This document shows positions 7,047 through 13,264 of a stretch of DNA of 14,997 nucleotides, one piece after another. Source of the stretch: CAZOWW01 sp964583765 (lineage in GTDB: Bacteria > Actinomycetota > Actinomycetes > Actinomycetales > Kineosporiaceae); assembly GCA_964583765.1 (NCBI GenBank), contig CAZOWW010000132.1, forward strand, positions 1-14,997. Reading direction: 5' to 3'. A model generated the notes under the pieces. That model was given only the letters and a program-made list of their open reading frames with translations, was not told where the DNA came from and ran no database searches. How positions within the stretch are numbered: the first letter of the stretch is position 1; each line of letters begins with the position of its first letter. Position numbers and translations under genes: made by a program.

Positions 7047-7068
7047 CGTGCCCAGAGCGTGCCCAGAG
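7047..7068 (+). repeat. Paired 11-bp direct repeats, candidate integrase arm sites (att1)
   Basis: CGTGCCCAGAG occurs twice with no gap (7047-7057, 7058-7068). The pair starts 104 bases before the att1 core, the same distance as the CGTGCCATTAG pair before att2. Adjacent short direct repeats at fixed distance from a tRNA-derived core are typical of arm-type sites bound by tyrosine integrases; this function is inferred. Confidence 0.6.
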
Positions 7069-7150
7069 CAGGGGCGCCCAGGGGTCACTCCAGGCCGCAC
7101 GGTGCACGAGTCGGCCCAGCTCAAGCCCTTGATGCTAGGTTGTTCTTGCA

Positions 7151-7198
7151 GTTCCCAAGCTGACAGTGCGGGTTCGATTCCCGTCACCCGCTCCACCA
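7151..7198 (+). mobile_element. att1: 3' portion of a tRNA-Gly(CCC) gene
   Basis: The 48-bp segment begins in the anticodon loop (TTCCCAA, anticodon CCC at 7154-7156). It includes the 3' anticodon stem, variable loop, T arm (stem GCGGG 7168-7172, loop TTCGATT, stem CCCGT 7180-7184), acceptor strand CACCCGC (7185-7191), discriminator T and CCA. The 5' half of the tRNA is absent, so this is not a functional tRNA. The same segment recurs at 8999 (identical) and 13122 (two differences). Starting at the anticodon loop is the classical crossover region for integration into tRNA genes. Confidence 0.85.
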
Positions 7199-7202
7199 CG
7201 AA

Positions 7203-7235
7203 AGCCCTGGTCAGGACCATGATCCTGCCGGGGCT
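7203..7235 (+). terminator. Hairpin following att1 (tRNA terminator)
   Basis: AGCCCTGG and CAGGA pair with TCCTG and CCGGGGCT (13 bp with one bulged T and a G-T pair) around the loop CCATGA, five bases after the att1 core. The same sequence follows the junction at 12051-12083 and, degraded, att3 (about 13171-13205), but not att2. It is probably the original terminator of the tRNA-Gly gene carried along with the att sequence. The following 300 bases up to 7539 show no gene. Confidence 0.65.
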
Positions 7236-7539
7236 TCGCTCGTTCGGGAGGGGTCCGCGGGGATCGTGGGCCACAAACAGGCCATAGAGACGAGGTCTTG
7301 GCACCGGTCACTCGAGCCACGGGTTGTCGCACCTCCGCCAGTCCGGTTCCAGAGTCCGCACGCAAGCTTGTGGTGCCTTTGCCCGGGCTCTCCCTCGCCT
7401 GAGAGCCGAGCTCATCAGCGATCTCGCCGTAGGCAGACCCCGTCGGCACTCCTCGCACCGCGGGTTCCTCGCATTGCGGAGCGTCGCCACCCTCTCGCAC
7501 CCTGTGCCGTCATCCTTCCGATGAGGTGATTCCGGCACG

Positions 7540-8071
7540 GTGAGGCACTGCGGATCGAGCTGTCGGGCCGATGCCGCCTGCCAGACTGCGCGCGTGATCG
7601 GCTCTGCGGACAGCGTCGAACGCCACAGCATCGTGGGCCGGGCGGTGGACTTGCTCGCCACGGTGCTGATCCTCGTCTCCATCCCCGTGCTGACCTGGTG
7701 GCTGGTGGGAGACCTGAGCACCCGGCCCCCCGCATCCCTTGTGGGACGACTCGCTGTTCCCTCGCTGGAACATCAGCCACGACCAAGGGACAGCCGTGGG
7801 GTCCGTCGCATCGGTGCTGATCCTTGGGGGCTGCCTGGTGCTGGCACGCCCGGGTAGCTACGTCCGCAGGGACCCGTGGTGGATACGCGCCCTGCTGCCG
7901 CTGGCCACGGCGGGGATCATCCTGGCGGTCTGGTGGCGCATGGACACTGCGGCGGTGACCGGGGGGAACATCGGCGGGGGATTCGTCGACCTGTTCGGAC
8001 CCCCCGGGATCATGGGCCTGGTGGTCCGGTCCCTCTGGCGCATCCACAAGGAACGAGGACCGTCCACATGA
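7540..8071 (+). pseudogene. Frameshifted four-helix membrane protein
   Basis: Two overlapping reading frames together give one membrane protein. The first (GTG at 7540, or GTG at 7594) encodes a helix AVDLLATVLILVSIPVLTWWLVGDLS and runs to about 7725. From the C-rich GGCCCCCCGC at about 7723-7732 homology continues in the other frame: DDSLFPRWNIS, helix VGSVASVLILGGCLVL, helix ALLPLATAGIILAVWWR, and GNIGGGFVDLFGPPGIMGLVV. A family of actinobacterial four-TM proteins I recall has the same order (PVLTWWLVGDxS, then RPxxI, then ANIGAG), supporting a single ancestral gene. Function of that family is unknown to me. A sequencing error in the C run cannot be excluded. It converges on the truncated secreted-protein gene. 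Confidence 0.6.
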
Positions 8072-8129
8072 ATCATGGCCGGGTCCACCGTTTGAATAGC
8101 CGCACGGGGCGGACTCCGCGGACCCTGAC

Positions 8130-8220
8130 TGTCCCCGGTGTCCCCGGTGTCCCCAAATCGCCTTGGCCAGCAGAAACGCCGTCACCAGTGGGGACAGCTG
8201 CGCCCACAGCTGTCCCCACT
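8130..8220. repeat. GGTGTCCCC/hairpin module, copy B
   Basis: Three GGTGTCCCC-type direct repeats (8130-8154) are followed after 32 bases by a perfect 14-bp inverted repeat AGTGGGGACAGCTG / CAGCTGTCCCCACT (8187-8200 and 8207-8220, loop CGCCCA). The spacer is shared with copies A and C (AATCGCCTTGGCCAGCAGAAAC). It lies at the 3' end of the minus-strand secreted-protein gene, whose frame reads into it. Confidence 0.85.
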
Positions 8221-8769
8221 CGCATCTGGTCTCTGACGCCATCCCCATGGCGCACCACGGCTGGCATCAGGTCTCTCTTGCCATCCCCATGGCGCACCGC
8301 GGCGCACCCTCATGTGCAGGCCGCCCAGCCGGGCATCAGGGCCGACCAACACGTTGACACTCCCGTAGCGCCCCTGGACATAGCAGAGGGCCGGGCTCAG
8401 TGGAGGATCCCCGATGTCAAAGCAGAGGACCGACTCCACGACCATCCCGTACGAGCGGAGCACAGGCACGGGATCGATGAACAAGTAGGGGCGCTGAGGG
8501 CCTGGCTCGCCCAGGCAGGACGGCGAGGGAGGCTTGCACTTCCCGGTATGCGAGCTCCTGAGGGTCAGTTCAGAGGTTGAAGCGCTGTTCAGCATCCGTT
8601 GAAGGTCGACATCATCGCCCTGCGCCGGCCCGCCGAACCCCGAGATCTCGGCCTCGCCAGCGCCGGGCACGACCAGCACGCACGGCCCCCAGGCAGCGAC
8701 AAGCGCGAGCGCGAGGAGGAAGGGCCATCGCACCTGCGAGCCCCGGGCTGATCGACGTCCCAGGTCCAC
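8182..8769 (-). pseudogene. C-terminally truncated paralogue of the Cys-rich secreted protein
   Basis: A 195-residue frame from a GTG at 8769. The N-terminus (QVRWPFLLALALVAAWGPCVLVVPGAGEAE, signal peptide or anchor) and the middle (LCFDIGDPPLSPALCYVQG, VLVGPDARLGG) align with the intact paralogues at 9335 and 13368. Homology ends near residue 155. The remaining tail is two copies of a 14-residue repeat (RGAPWGWxxRPDAS) and then residues coded by the hairpin of module B, so the original last third is lost and the original stop missing. It could still be translated and exported, but the lost Cys-containing C-terminal region suggests a decayed gene. Start choice is weak because no Shine-Dalgarno is evident. 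Confidence 0.6.
8222..8305. repeat. Tandem 42-bp repeat, two copies
   Basis: Copies at 8222-8263 and 8264-8305 share GGTCTCT and GCCATCCCCATGGCGCACC and differ at a few bases. The period is a multiple of three, so on the minus strand they encode RGAPWGWxxRPDAS twice in the tail of the truncated secreted protein. The inner CCATCCCCATGG is an imperfect palindrome. Confidence 0.8.
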
Positions 8770-8894
8770 AACGGCACCATCGGATGATCACACCAGGTGA
8801 TGAAGTGAGCCGACGACTCATCACTCCATTGATCACAGGGAGAGCAGGAGCTGGACCAGGGGGGCGCTGGTTCAGCCGGGAGGGGTCCCGCGGT

Positions 8895-8916
8895 CGTGCC
8901 ATTAGCGTGCCATTAG
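8895..8916 (+). repeat. Paired 11-bp direct repeats, candidate integrase arm sites (att2)
   Basis: CGTGCCATTAG occurs twice with no gap (8895-8905, 8906-8916), starting 104 bases before the att2 core. The half CGTGCC is shared with the pair before att1. A single copy recurs at 12024-12034, and an inverted copy lies at 9104-9113 on the other side of the core. Confidence 0.65.
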
Positions 8917-8998
8917 CCGAGGCCAGGCAGGGGTACGCCAGGCCGCTCAGGGCGTCCCGTTCCCGCTGGTCGCGGGCTCCGCACGGGGGTCTTGGACT

Positions 8999-9046
8999 GT
9001 TCCCAAGCTGACAGTGCGGGTTCGATTCCCGTCACCCGCTCCACCA
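8999..9046 (+). mobile_element. att2: 3' portion of a tRNA-Gly(CCC) gene flanked by arm sites on both sides
   Basis: The 48 bp are identical to att1, from anticodon loop to CCA. Right of CCACCA the sequence does not continue into the tRNA terminator but into other DNA that contains an inverted arm-type site (9104-9113). Having candidate arm sites on both sides, it looks like an attP or an element-to-element junction rather than an element-chromosome junction. Confidence 0.8.
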
Positions 9047-9103
9047 AAACCGCAGGTCAACGCCATGGTCACGACTTGTTGGCAGGATCCTCAGCGCCTG
9101 GGT

Positions 9104-9113
9104 TAATGGCACG
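9104..9113 (-). repeat. Inverted copy of the arm-type site
   Basis: TAATGGCACG is the exact reverse complement of CGTGCCATTA, the first ten bases of the 8895-8916 repeats. It lies 57 bases right of the att2 core. Confidence 0.5.
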
Positions 9114-9232
9114 CGGAACCCCTCGGTCTATGTCCCATCGGTATCGCCCCGCCCCTGACCTGCACGTATCCAAAGACCCCCTTGTCTCACAGTCACCCTC
9201 ACCAGGCCTGCATCAGGCGCAAGACCCAGCTG

Positions 9233-9322
9233 CTGTCCCCGGTGTCCCCGGTGTCCCCGAATCGCCCTGACCAGCGCATATGCCGACGTCGCTGGGGACA
9301 CCTGCCCGACAGGTGTCCCCAG
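9233..9322. repeat. GGTGTCCCC/hairpin module, copy C (terminator of the secreted-protein gene)
   Basis: CTGTCCCC and two GGTGTCCCC repeats (9233-9258), a 33-base spacer similar to the other copies, then a perfect 13-bp inverted repeat CTGGGGACACCTG / CAGGTGTCCCCAG (9292-9304 and 9310-9322, loop CCCGA). The hairpin begins 12 bases after the stop of the minus-strand gene at 9335, so it probably ends that transcript. No T run follows. Confidence 0.85.
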
Positions 9323-9334
9323 AACGGCAGCCTC

Positions 9335-10201
9335 TCAGCTGATCCCGAGTGTGACGAGCACGCTGCCAGGCGCGGCCGGGCGGAGGACAGCAAGGGTCAC
9401 GATCTGGTCTCGCCCTCCGAGTCCAAGGAAGCGCGTGGCGGACATGAGGCATCGTTCCGGAGCGGCTCGCTCCGCGGCTTGACAGTGGCGGAGCTCGACG
9501 CGGTAGCCCGCATCAGCGAGCCAGGTGCGCCAGGAGGCGGCCACCGCGGACGGCGATGCACTCCGCACGGTGAAGTCGCCCTGGAACATGCCGCATCCGC
9601 CGACGGGCCGACTCGTGCAGGTCATCTGGCCGCTCCACCCGGGCGGGATGAGTTTCAGTTCCGACCATGCAGGCAAGAGCCTCGCGTACTGGTCCGGATT
9701 CTGCGCACCCTCGACCGACAGGCCCAACCACGGCATCACCTGATCGCCACCGAGCCTGAGCGCCCGGTCGTCGGCCTCGACAGCCAGATGCAGCCCCCCG
9801 TCGTGCGCCTCGACATAACACTCGGCGAAGAGGGGGCTCGTCCGGTCGGGCCAGCAGGTGGTCCAGTCCATGGACACCCCGTGCCGGGAGAGCAGGGCCA
9901 CGGCGTCCGCGAACAACTGCGTCACAGCACGGTGGGCATCGGTGATGCAGTACTCCGTGGGCATTCCGCACGCTGTGCCGTACCAATCGCGAGTGGTCCC
10001 CGCGGGGGCGGGCAGCGCGCTCAGCACGCGCGCAGCAGCGTCGTCCGGCCACACTGGTGGCGGTCCCGCGATGTCCGCCTCAGCGGCCTGGGGGACCGCC
10101 AGCACAAACGGTACGGACACGGCGACCAGCAGGAGCGCGAGCAGGAAGGGCCACCTCACGTGCCGGTCACGGGTCGAACGGCTCTGCGACTCCATGACCA
10201 C
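9335..10201 (-). CDS. Cys-rich secreted or membrane-anchored protein, copy 1
   Basis: A 288-residue protein from GTG 10201 (an ATG two codons later at 10195 is equally possible; GACGGGG lies upstream). Residues about 17-40 (VRWPFLLALLLVAVSVPFVLAVPQAAEAD) form a signal peptide or N-terminal anchor after a basic stretch, with a possible cleavage after AEA. The exported part has eight cysteines (ACGM, YCIT, TCWP, ECYV, TCTS, GCGM, HCQA, RCLM), consistent with four disulfides. No family or catalytic motif is recognised, and the lack of a lipobox Cys argues against a lipoprotein. It is divergent from the zinc-motif membrane protein at 10425, and a GGTGATCACC palindrome lies 8 bases before its start. 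Module C is its terminator. An apparently identical copy lies at 13368-14234. Confidence 0.75.
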   Translation of the reverse strand: MVMESQSRSTRDRHVRWPFLLALLLVAVSVPFVLAVPQAAEADIAGPPPVWPDDAAARVLSALPAPAGTTRDWYGTACGMPTEYCITDAHRAVTQLFADAVALLSRHGVSMDWTTCWPDRTSPLFAECYVEAHDGGLHLAVEADDRALRLGGDQVMPWLGLSVEGAQNPDQYARLLPAWSELKLIPPGWSGQMTCTSRPVGGCGMFQGDFTVRSASPSAVAASWRTWLADAGYRVELRHCQAAERAAPERCLMSATRFLGLGGRDQIVTLAVLRPAAPGSVLVTLGIS

Positions 10202-10266
10202 CCCGTCGGGTGATCACCTGGACTGCTGAAGCTGATCAAGGAGACCTCACCCGGATTGATCTCGGT
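9378..10266. repeat. 889-bp duplicated block, copy 1
   Basis: This block recurs at 13411-14299 (offset 4033) with no difference seen, as judged by direct comparison and by identical translations in several frames. It covers most of the secreted-protein gene and 65 bases upstream. Immediately outside, the two loci are still homologous but clearly diverged (for example GAGTGTGACGAGCACG is shared on the left). Confidence 0.9.
10209..10218. promoter_or_regulatory. GGTGATCACC palindrome upstream of the secreted-protein gene
   Basis: A perfect 10-bp palindrome directly before the start of the minus-strand gene. The same site is at 14242-14251, and TGATCAC also lies just upstream of the truncated paralogue (about 8784). 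It could be an operator. A second motif, GATCAAG, lies at 10234-10240. Confidence 0.35.
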
Positions 10267-10424
10267 GTGCCGACCGCAAGAACCACTGGGGTGCTCCCTC
10301 GGAAGCGAGCCCCGCTGGTGGCGCGAGCGTGACGAGCAGGTCGCTACCAAGTGCAGGGCCCGGCTCGATCACCTGGTACCTAAGCGGGAACCTGATCAAG
10401 ATGCATCCGACGAAGACCGACGTC

Positions 10425-11054
10425 ATGAGCATGGAGATGCCGACCCACCTCCCCCTTGCCCTGGTCATGAGCCCGCAGGCGCTGCCGCAGTGCTGCACCC
10501 GGCACGGTCAACCCGTCGCGAAGTGGAGGAGGACGGTGTTCACTTCCCGCCCACCCTCCTGGGCATGGGCCGTCTCGCCGCTCCTTCAACTCGCGATCCA
10601 GAGCCGAATTCCGGCGCCGGCATGGCCCTACTGCCGAGAGTGCGTGTCCACGCGACGGCGAAGGCTGGCGTACGCCTACGCGGCAGGAACGACCTGGTTC
10701 GTGCTCTCGATGGGGATCGGCATCGGAGTGATGGGCACGTCCACGCCCGCGGGACCACTCAGCGCGGTCATCGTCTCCCCGATCCTCACGCTCCTCATCG
10801 CGAACACCGCGAGCTGGTTGGCCCTGGCCGGAGGCGCGGTCACCGGCAACGGCACTCTGTTGACTATCGCCAAGCCAGCGCCCAACTTCGTCGCTTCGCT
10901 TCCTCCGTTGCCGACCTATGTCGGATACCCCGGCTACCAGGCGTTTCCCGGCTATCCAACCTATCCCCCGTACCCGGTTGGTCCCGGTTACCCCGTCCAG
11001 CCCGCAGCGGGAATGCCACCGTATCCGCACGCCCCGTCGGCTCCGCCCCAGTGA
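10425..11054 (+). CDS. Membrane protein with CC-H/CxxC motifs and Tyr-Pro-rich tail, paralogue 1
   Basis: A 209-residue protein, MSMEMPTHLP..., ending SAPPQ. The start aligns with the paralogue at 11245 and each lies 31 bases after the first base of a GATCAAG motif. Residues 23-28 (CCTRHG) and the later PAWPYCREC form two Cys/His clusters that could together bind zinc on one face. The segment between them (WAWAVSPLLQLAI) is only weakly hydrophobic here. An Arg-rich stretch (STRRRRL) precedes two predicted membrane helices (FVLSMGIGIGVMG; LSAVIVSPILTLLIANTASW). The last 50 residues are Tyr/Pro/Gly-rich (GYPGYQAFPGYPTYPPYP). Function is unknown. The divergent arrangement with the secreted protein recurs at 13368/14567, implying a functional pair. 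Confidence 0.7.
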   Translation: MSMEMPTHLPLALVMSPQALPQCCTRHGQPVAKWRRTVFTSRPPSWAWAVSPLLQLAIQSRIPAPAWPYCRECVSTRRRRLAYAYAAGTTWFVLSMGIGIGVMGTSTPAGPLSAVIVSPILTLLIANTASWLALAGGAVTGNGTLLTIAKPAPNFVASLPPLPTYVGYPGYQAFPGYPTYPPYPVGPGYPVQPAAGMPPYPHAPSAPPQ

Positions 11055-11103
11055 TCTGATACGCGCATCGGCATGGCATCTGAGCGTTTCCCCGCTCATG
11101 CCG

Positions 11104-11126
11104 GACCCCATCAGACCGGTGGGGTC
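11104..11126 (+). terminator. Hairpin after the first membrane-protein gene
   Basis: GACCCCA / TGGGGTC, 7-bp stem with a 9-base loop, 49 bases after the stop at 11054. There is no T run. Confidence 0.4.
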
Positions 11127-11244
11127 GAAGCGCTCCCGGGCAGCGCTATGGCTTCCCGACGAAGGCTCTTGGTCAAGAGGTGATCCATCCGGCAGGTGAG
11201 ACCGTCGCGACCTGATCAAGAAAGTCCGGGTCGGGGCCGAACCC

Positions 11245-11973
11245 TTGAGCATGGAGACGCCGGTCCACCTCCCCCTGCCCCTGGTCATGACGCCGCAGGC
11301 ACTACCGCGATGCTGCACCCGGCACGGCCGACCTGTCGCGGAGTGGAAGTCGACGGAGTTCTCCTCCCGCCCACCGGCGTGGGCATGGGTCATGGTGCCC
11401 TTCAGCTTCCTGATCGGGTTGATCGTCATACTTGTCATCCGGCGCCAGGTGTCGACGCCGGCCTGGCCCTACTGCGGAGAATGTGTGGCGATGCGTCGGC
11501 GAAGGCTGACGTACGCGTTCGGAGGGGGACCCATCTGCCTCGTGCTGTCGATGGTGATCATCAAAGTCCATTCCGGGGGAGCGATCGGCGCAATGGGCGT
11601 GATCGGCGTAGTCCTTGGGACTCCGATCATCATGATCGTCTTCGGGGACGCCGCAAGCTGGCCGACCTTGGCGAGAGGTGTGGTGACCGGGAACGGAACC
11701 ATGCTGACCATCAAGAATCCGGCGCCCAACTTCGTCGCCTCGCTGCCCCCAGTTCCCGCCTACCCCACATACCCCGTCTATCAGGCCTATCCCGCCTACC
11801 CCCCGTACCCGGCTCAACCCGCCTACCCCCCGTACCCGGCTCAGCCCGCCTACCCCCCGTACCCGGTTCAGCCCGCCCACCCCACGACAGCGATGCCGGC
11901 CCCCTACGCGCCGTCGGCTCCACCCCAGTTCTCCCCGGCGCCGGGCGAGGGTGGAGGAGTTCCCCCTCGATGA
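11245..11973 (+). CDS. Membrane protein with CC-H/CxxC motifs and PAYPPYP repeats, paralogue 2
   Basis: A 242-residue protein in the same family as 10425-11054. The TTG at 11245 is chosen because it aligns with the ATG of paralogue 1 and keeps the GATCAAG spacing (11214-11220); an ATG follows at 11251. Order: CCTRHG at 23-28, a membrane helix (about 46-66, WVMVPFSFLIGLIVILVI), PAWPYCGEC at 73-80, basic MRRRRLTY, hydrophobic stretches at 96-135, the family-conserved PNFVASLPP (161-169), and a long tail of Tyr-Pro repeats. Three exact or near-exact copies of PAYPPYPxQ are encoded by 27-bp tandem repeats. Such low-complexity tails often multimerise or contact partners; the function here is unknown. 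It follows paralogue 1 on the same strand after a hairpin, suggesting tandem duplication. Confidence 0.7.
   Translation: MSMETPVHLPLPLVMTPQALPRCCTRHGRPVAEWKSTEFSSRPPAWAWVMVPFSFLIGLIVILVIRRQVSTPAWPYCGECVAMRRRRLTYAFGGGPICLVLSMVIIKVHSGGAIGAMGVIGVVLGTPIIMIVFGDAASWPTLARGVVTGNGTMLTIKNPAPNFVASLPPVPAYPTYPVYQAYPAYPPYPAQPAYPPYPAQPAYPPYPVQPAHPTTAMPAPYAPSAPPQFSPAPGEGGGVPPR
11791..11871 (+). repeat. 27-bp tandem repeat, three copies
   Basis: Copies at 11791-11817, 11818-11844 and 11845-11871 encode PAYPPYPAQ, PAYPPYPAQ and PAYPPYPVQ. They differ at only a few positions, so repeat number probably varies between strains. Paralogue 1 has only a degenerate version. Confidence 0.9.
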
Positions 11974-12023
11974 TCCGTCTCACTGCCTCAACGCCGGGAG
12001 CCGCACCGAGGGGGCCACGATGT

Positions 12024-12083
12024 CGTGCCATTAGCTCACTCCACCACGAAAGCCCTGGTCAGGACCATGATCCTGCCGGGGCT
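12024..12083 (+). mobile_element. Deleted att junction: arm-type site fused to the tRNA 3' end and terminator
   Basis: CGTGCCATTAG (12024-12034), identical to the arm-type repeats left of att2, is followed after four bases by CTCCACCACG, the last bases of the tRNA plus flank. Next comes the tRNA terminator hairpin (12051-12083), matching the att1 flank up to about 12092. The 82-base arm-to-core spacer and the T arm are missing. This looks like a deletion remnant of an att1/att2-type junction. From here to 12271 no gene is seen. Confidence 0.65.
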
Positions 12084-12271
12084 TCGCTCGTTTGGGAGGG
12101 TCCGCAGGGGCGCCGCGCCCACAGCATGCCCGATGGATGCGGCAACGAGCCGGGTCCGGCGCCAGGGTGAACATAGAAGTCGCCCTGGGACAGGTCCAAG
12201 GAGCGAGCCAGGGGCGGAAGCAATGACCACCTGCGGAGCATCTGCGACAGCAGAGGTTGAGTCTCGCTGCC

Positions 12272-12679
12272 CTATCCCCCACTGGTTACCAGGTCAAGAC
12301 CATATTCGGTGACCAGGTCCTCGTAGTCCTTGACGTTCACGGTCGCCAGTGGCAGATCCTCGGCCAGACAGCAGGCGGCGATCCACGTGTCGTTGATCGG
12401 GCGCGATCGGCCCTGAAGCCTGCCCCACCCAGAGATGGTGCCCCACAGGCGTGCCGCCTCCACACTGCTGTTGATCACGACGAAGCTGCCGAGCCAATGA
12501 TCAAGAGCTCCGCGATTTCTCGCACCCCACGAGCGCAACTCCGCCCACTGGGTCATCTCCCCGATGGTCACGTAGGTCACGCACCAGATCCGATCGACCA
12601 GGAGCGGAACGAGGTCCACGGGAAGACGCCGACGAAAGGCCAACGAGGCGACATCCGTGTCGAGGACGACGAAGGCCAT
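12272..12679 (-). CDS. vapC: PIN-domain ribonuclease toxin, VapC family
   Basis: A 135-residue protein with the full set of PIN acidic residues: D7 in VLDTD, E41 in TIGEMTQWAEL, D97 in PINDTWIAACCLAEDLPLAT, and D118 after N115 in TVNVKDYEDL. These coordinate Mg/Mn and cut RNA (often tRNA or rRNA) in VapC toxins. The length is typical. The ATG at 12679 lies 6 bases after the stop of the antitoxin gene, so the two form an operon. Nothing suggests inactivation. The pair probably stabilises this cassette or the surrounding array. Confidence 0.9.
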   Translation of the reverse strand: MAFVVLDTDVASLAFRRRLPVDLVPLLVDRIWCVTYVTIGEMTQWAELRSWGARNRGALDHWLGSFVVINSSVEAARLWGTISGWGRLQGRSRPINDTWIAACCLAEDLPLATVNVKDYEDLVTEYGLDLVTSGG

Positions 12680-12685
12680 CGGCAG

Positions 12686-12889
12686 CTACGCCAGGTTGGC
12701 GTGACGCTCGGCGTACACGTGGGCAAGGAACGCGTCCAGTTCCTCATCGGACTCGAACACGTCGTCCCGAGCCATGTCCTCGACCGATTGCACCGGGCGG
12801 ATCCCCCGGCGAAGGGCCTGCTCCTCGACCTTCTCCCTCGGCGAGGATCCGCCAGGCACGGTCATCGCAGGCTCAGCTCCACTGGTCAT
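12686..12889 (-). CDS. Antitoxin partner of VapC
   Basis: A 67-residue acidic protein, MTSGAEPAMTVP... ending AERHANLA. The ATG at 12889 has GGAGG upstream at good spacing. The frame is open far upstream, but that extension runs through other features and is not credible. The C-terminal half (VEDMARDDVFESDEELDAFLAHVYAERH) is helical and acidic, as in C-terminal toxin-binding regions of small VapB-type antitoxins. A clear DNA-binding fold is not evident in the short N-terminus. It lies 6 bases upstream of vapC; antitoxin-first order is standard and the pair is likely co-transcribed. Confidence 0.75.
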   Translation of the reverse strand: MTSGAEPAMTVPGGSSPREKVEEQALRRGIRPVQSVEDMARDDVFESDEELDAFLAHVYAERHANLA

Positions 12890-13010
12890 CACGATCACCT
12901 CCGCCCCTCCAGTGTCGCACTGCTGTCCACCCCGGCAGTTCGTGTCAGCGCCGTCTGAAGTCTGGCCCTCTGGCGTCGAGTAAATCTTGACCCCTCCCGA
13001 TGGGCGAGGG

Positions 13011-13106
13011 GTGATCAGCGCGGAGGAGTGGGCGGAGATCCGTCGGTTGCATCGGACGGAGCATGTTCCGATCAAGGAGATCGCTCGGCGGTTGGGGGTG
13101 GCCCGG
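13011..13106 (+). pseudogene. N-terminal fragment of an IS21-family transposase (IstA)
   Basis: The GTG at 13011 begins ISAEEWAEIRRLHRTEHVP followed by IKEIARRLGVAR, the N-terminal helix-turn-helix typical of IstA of actinobacterial IS21 elements. Homology stops after residue 32, where the expected continuation (NTVRRAL-like) is replaced. The att3 core begins 16 bases later, at 13122. The intact gene would be about 400-500 codons, so only the end of an insertion sequence remains. CCCCTC / GAGGGG (12991-12996 and 13006-13011) just before the start may belong to the insertion-sequence end or promoter. Confidence 0.7.
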
Positions 13107-13121
13107 GATCCGGGGCATCCT

Positions 13122-13169
13122 GTTCCCAAACTGACAGCGCGGGTTCGATTCCCGTCACCCGCTCCACCA
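13122..13169 (+). mobile_element. att3: diverged 3' portion of a tRNA-Gly gene
   Basis: It matches att1/att2 over 48 bp with two differences (CCAAAC for CCAAGC and CAGC for CAGT). It is followed by a degraded version of the tRNA terminator flank (AAAGCCCATGGTCAGGGCCATGATCCTGCC). No arm-type repeats lie 104 bases upstream; that place is occupied by the IS21 fragment. It is probably an older att copy. Confidence 0.8.
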
Positions 13170-13264
13170 CAAAGCCCATGGTCAGGGCCATGATCCTGCC
13201 AGAGGTTCGCACGTTTGCGGGGGGCTCGCGCCGGCCCTGCTCCGCAGCCCCTGCCTGACGCCTG

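Noticed and set aside
7151..7198. A functional tRNA-Gly gene
   Set aside because: Only the part from the anticodon loop to CCA is present; no acceptor 5' strand, D arm or 5' anticodon stem precedes any of the three copies.
9182..10213. A long plus-strand open frame (and its twin at 13512-14246) opposite the secreted-protein genes
   Set aside because: No domain or membrane pattern; the minus-strand reading has a signal peptide, paired cysteines and a diverged homologue at 8182 that keeps the pattern.
11196..12170. Long plus-strand open frame overlapping the second membrane protein
   Set aside because: It is out of frame with the family-conserved motifs and composed of His/Arg/Pro-rich low-complexity sequence.
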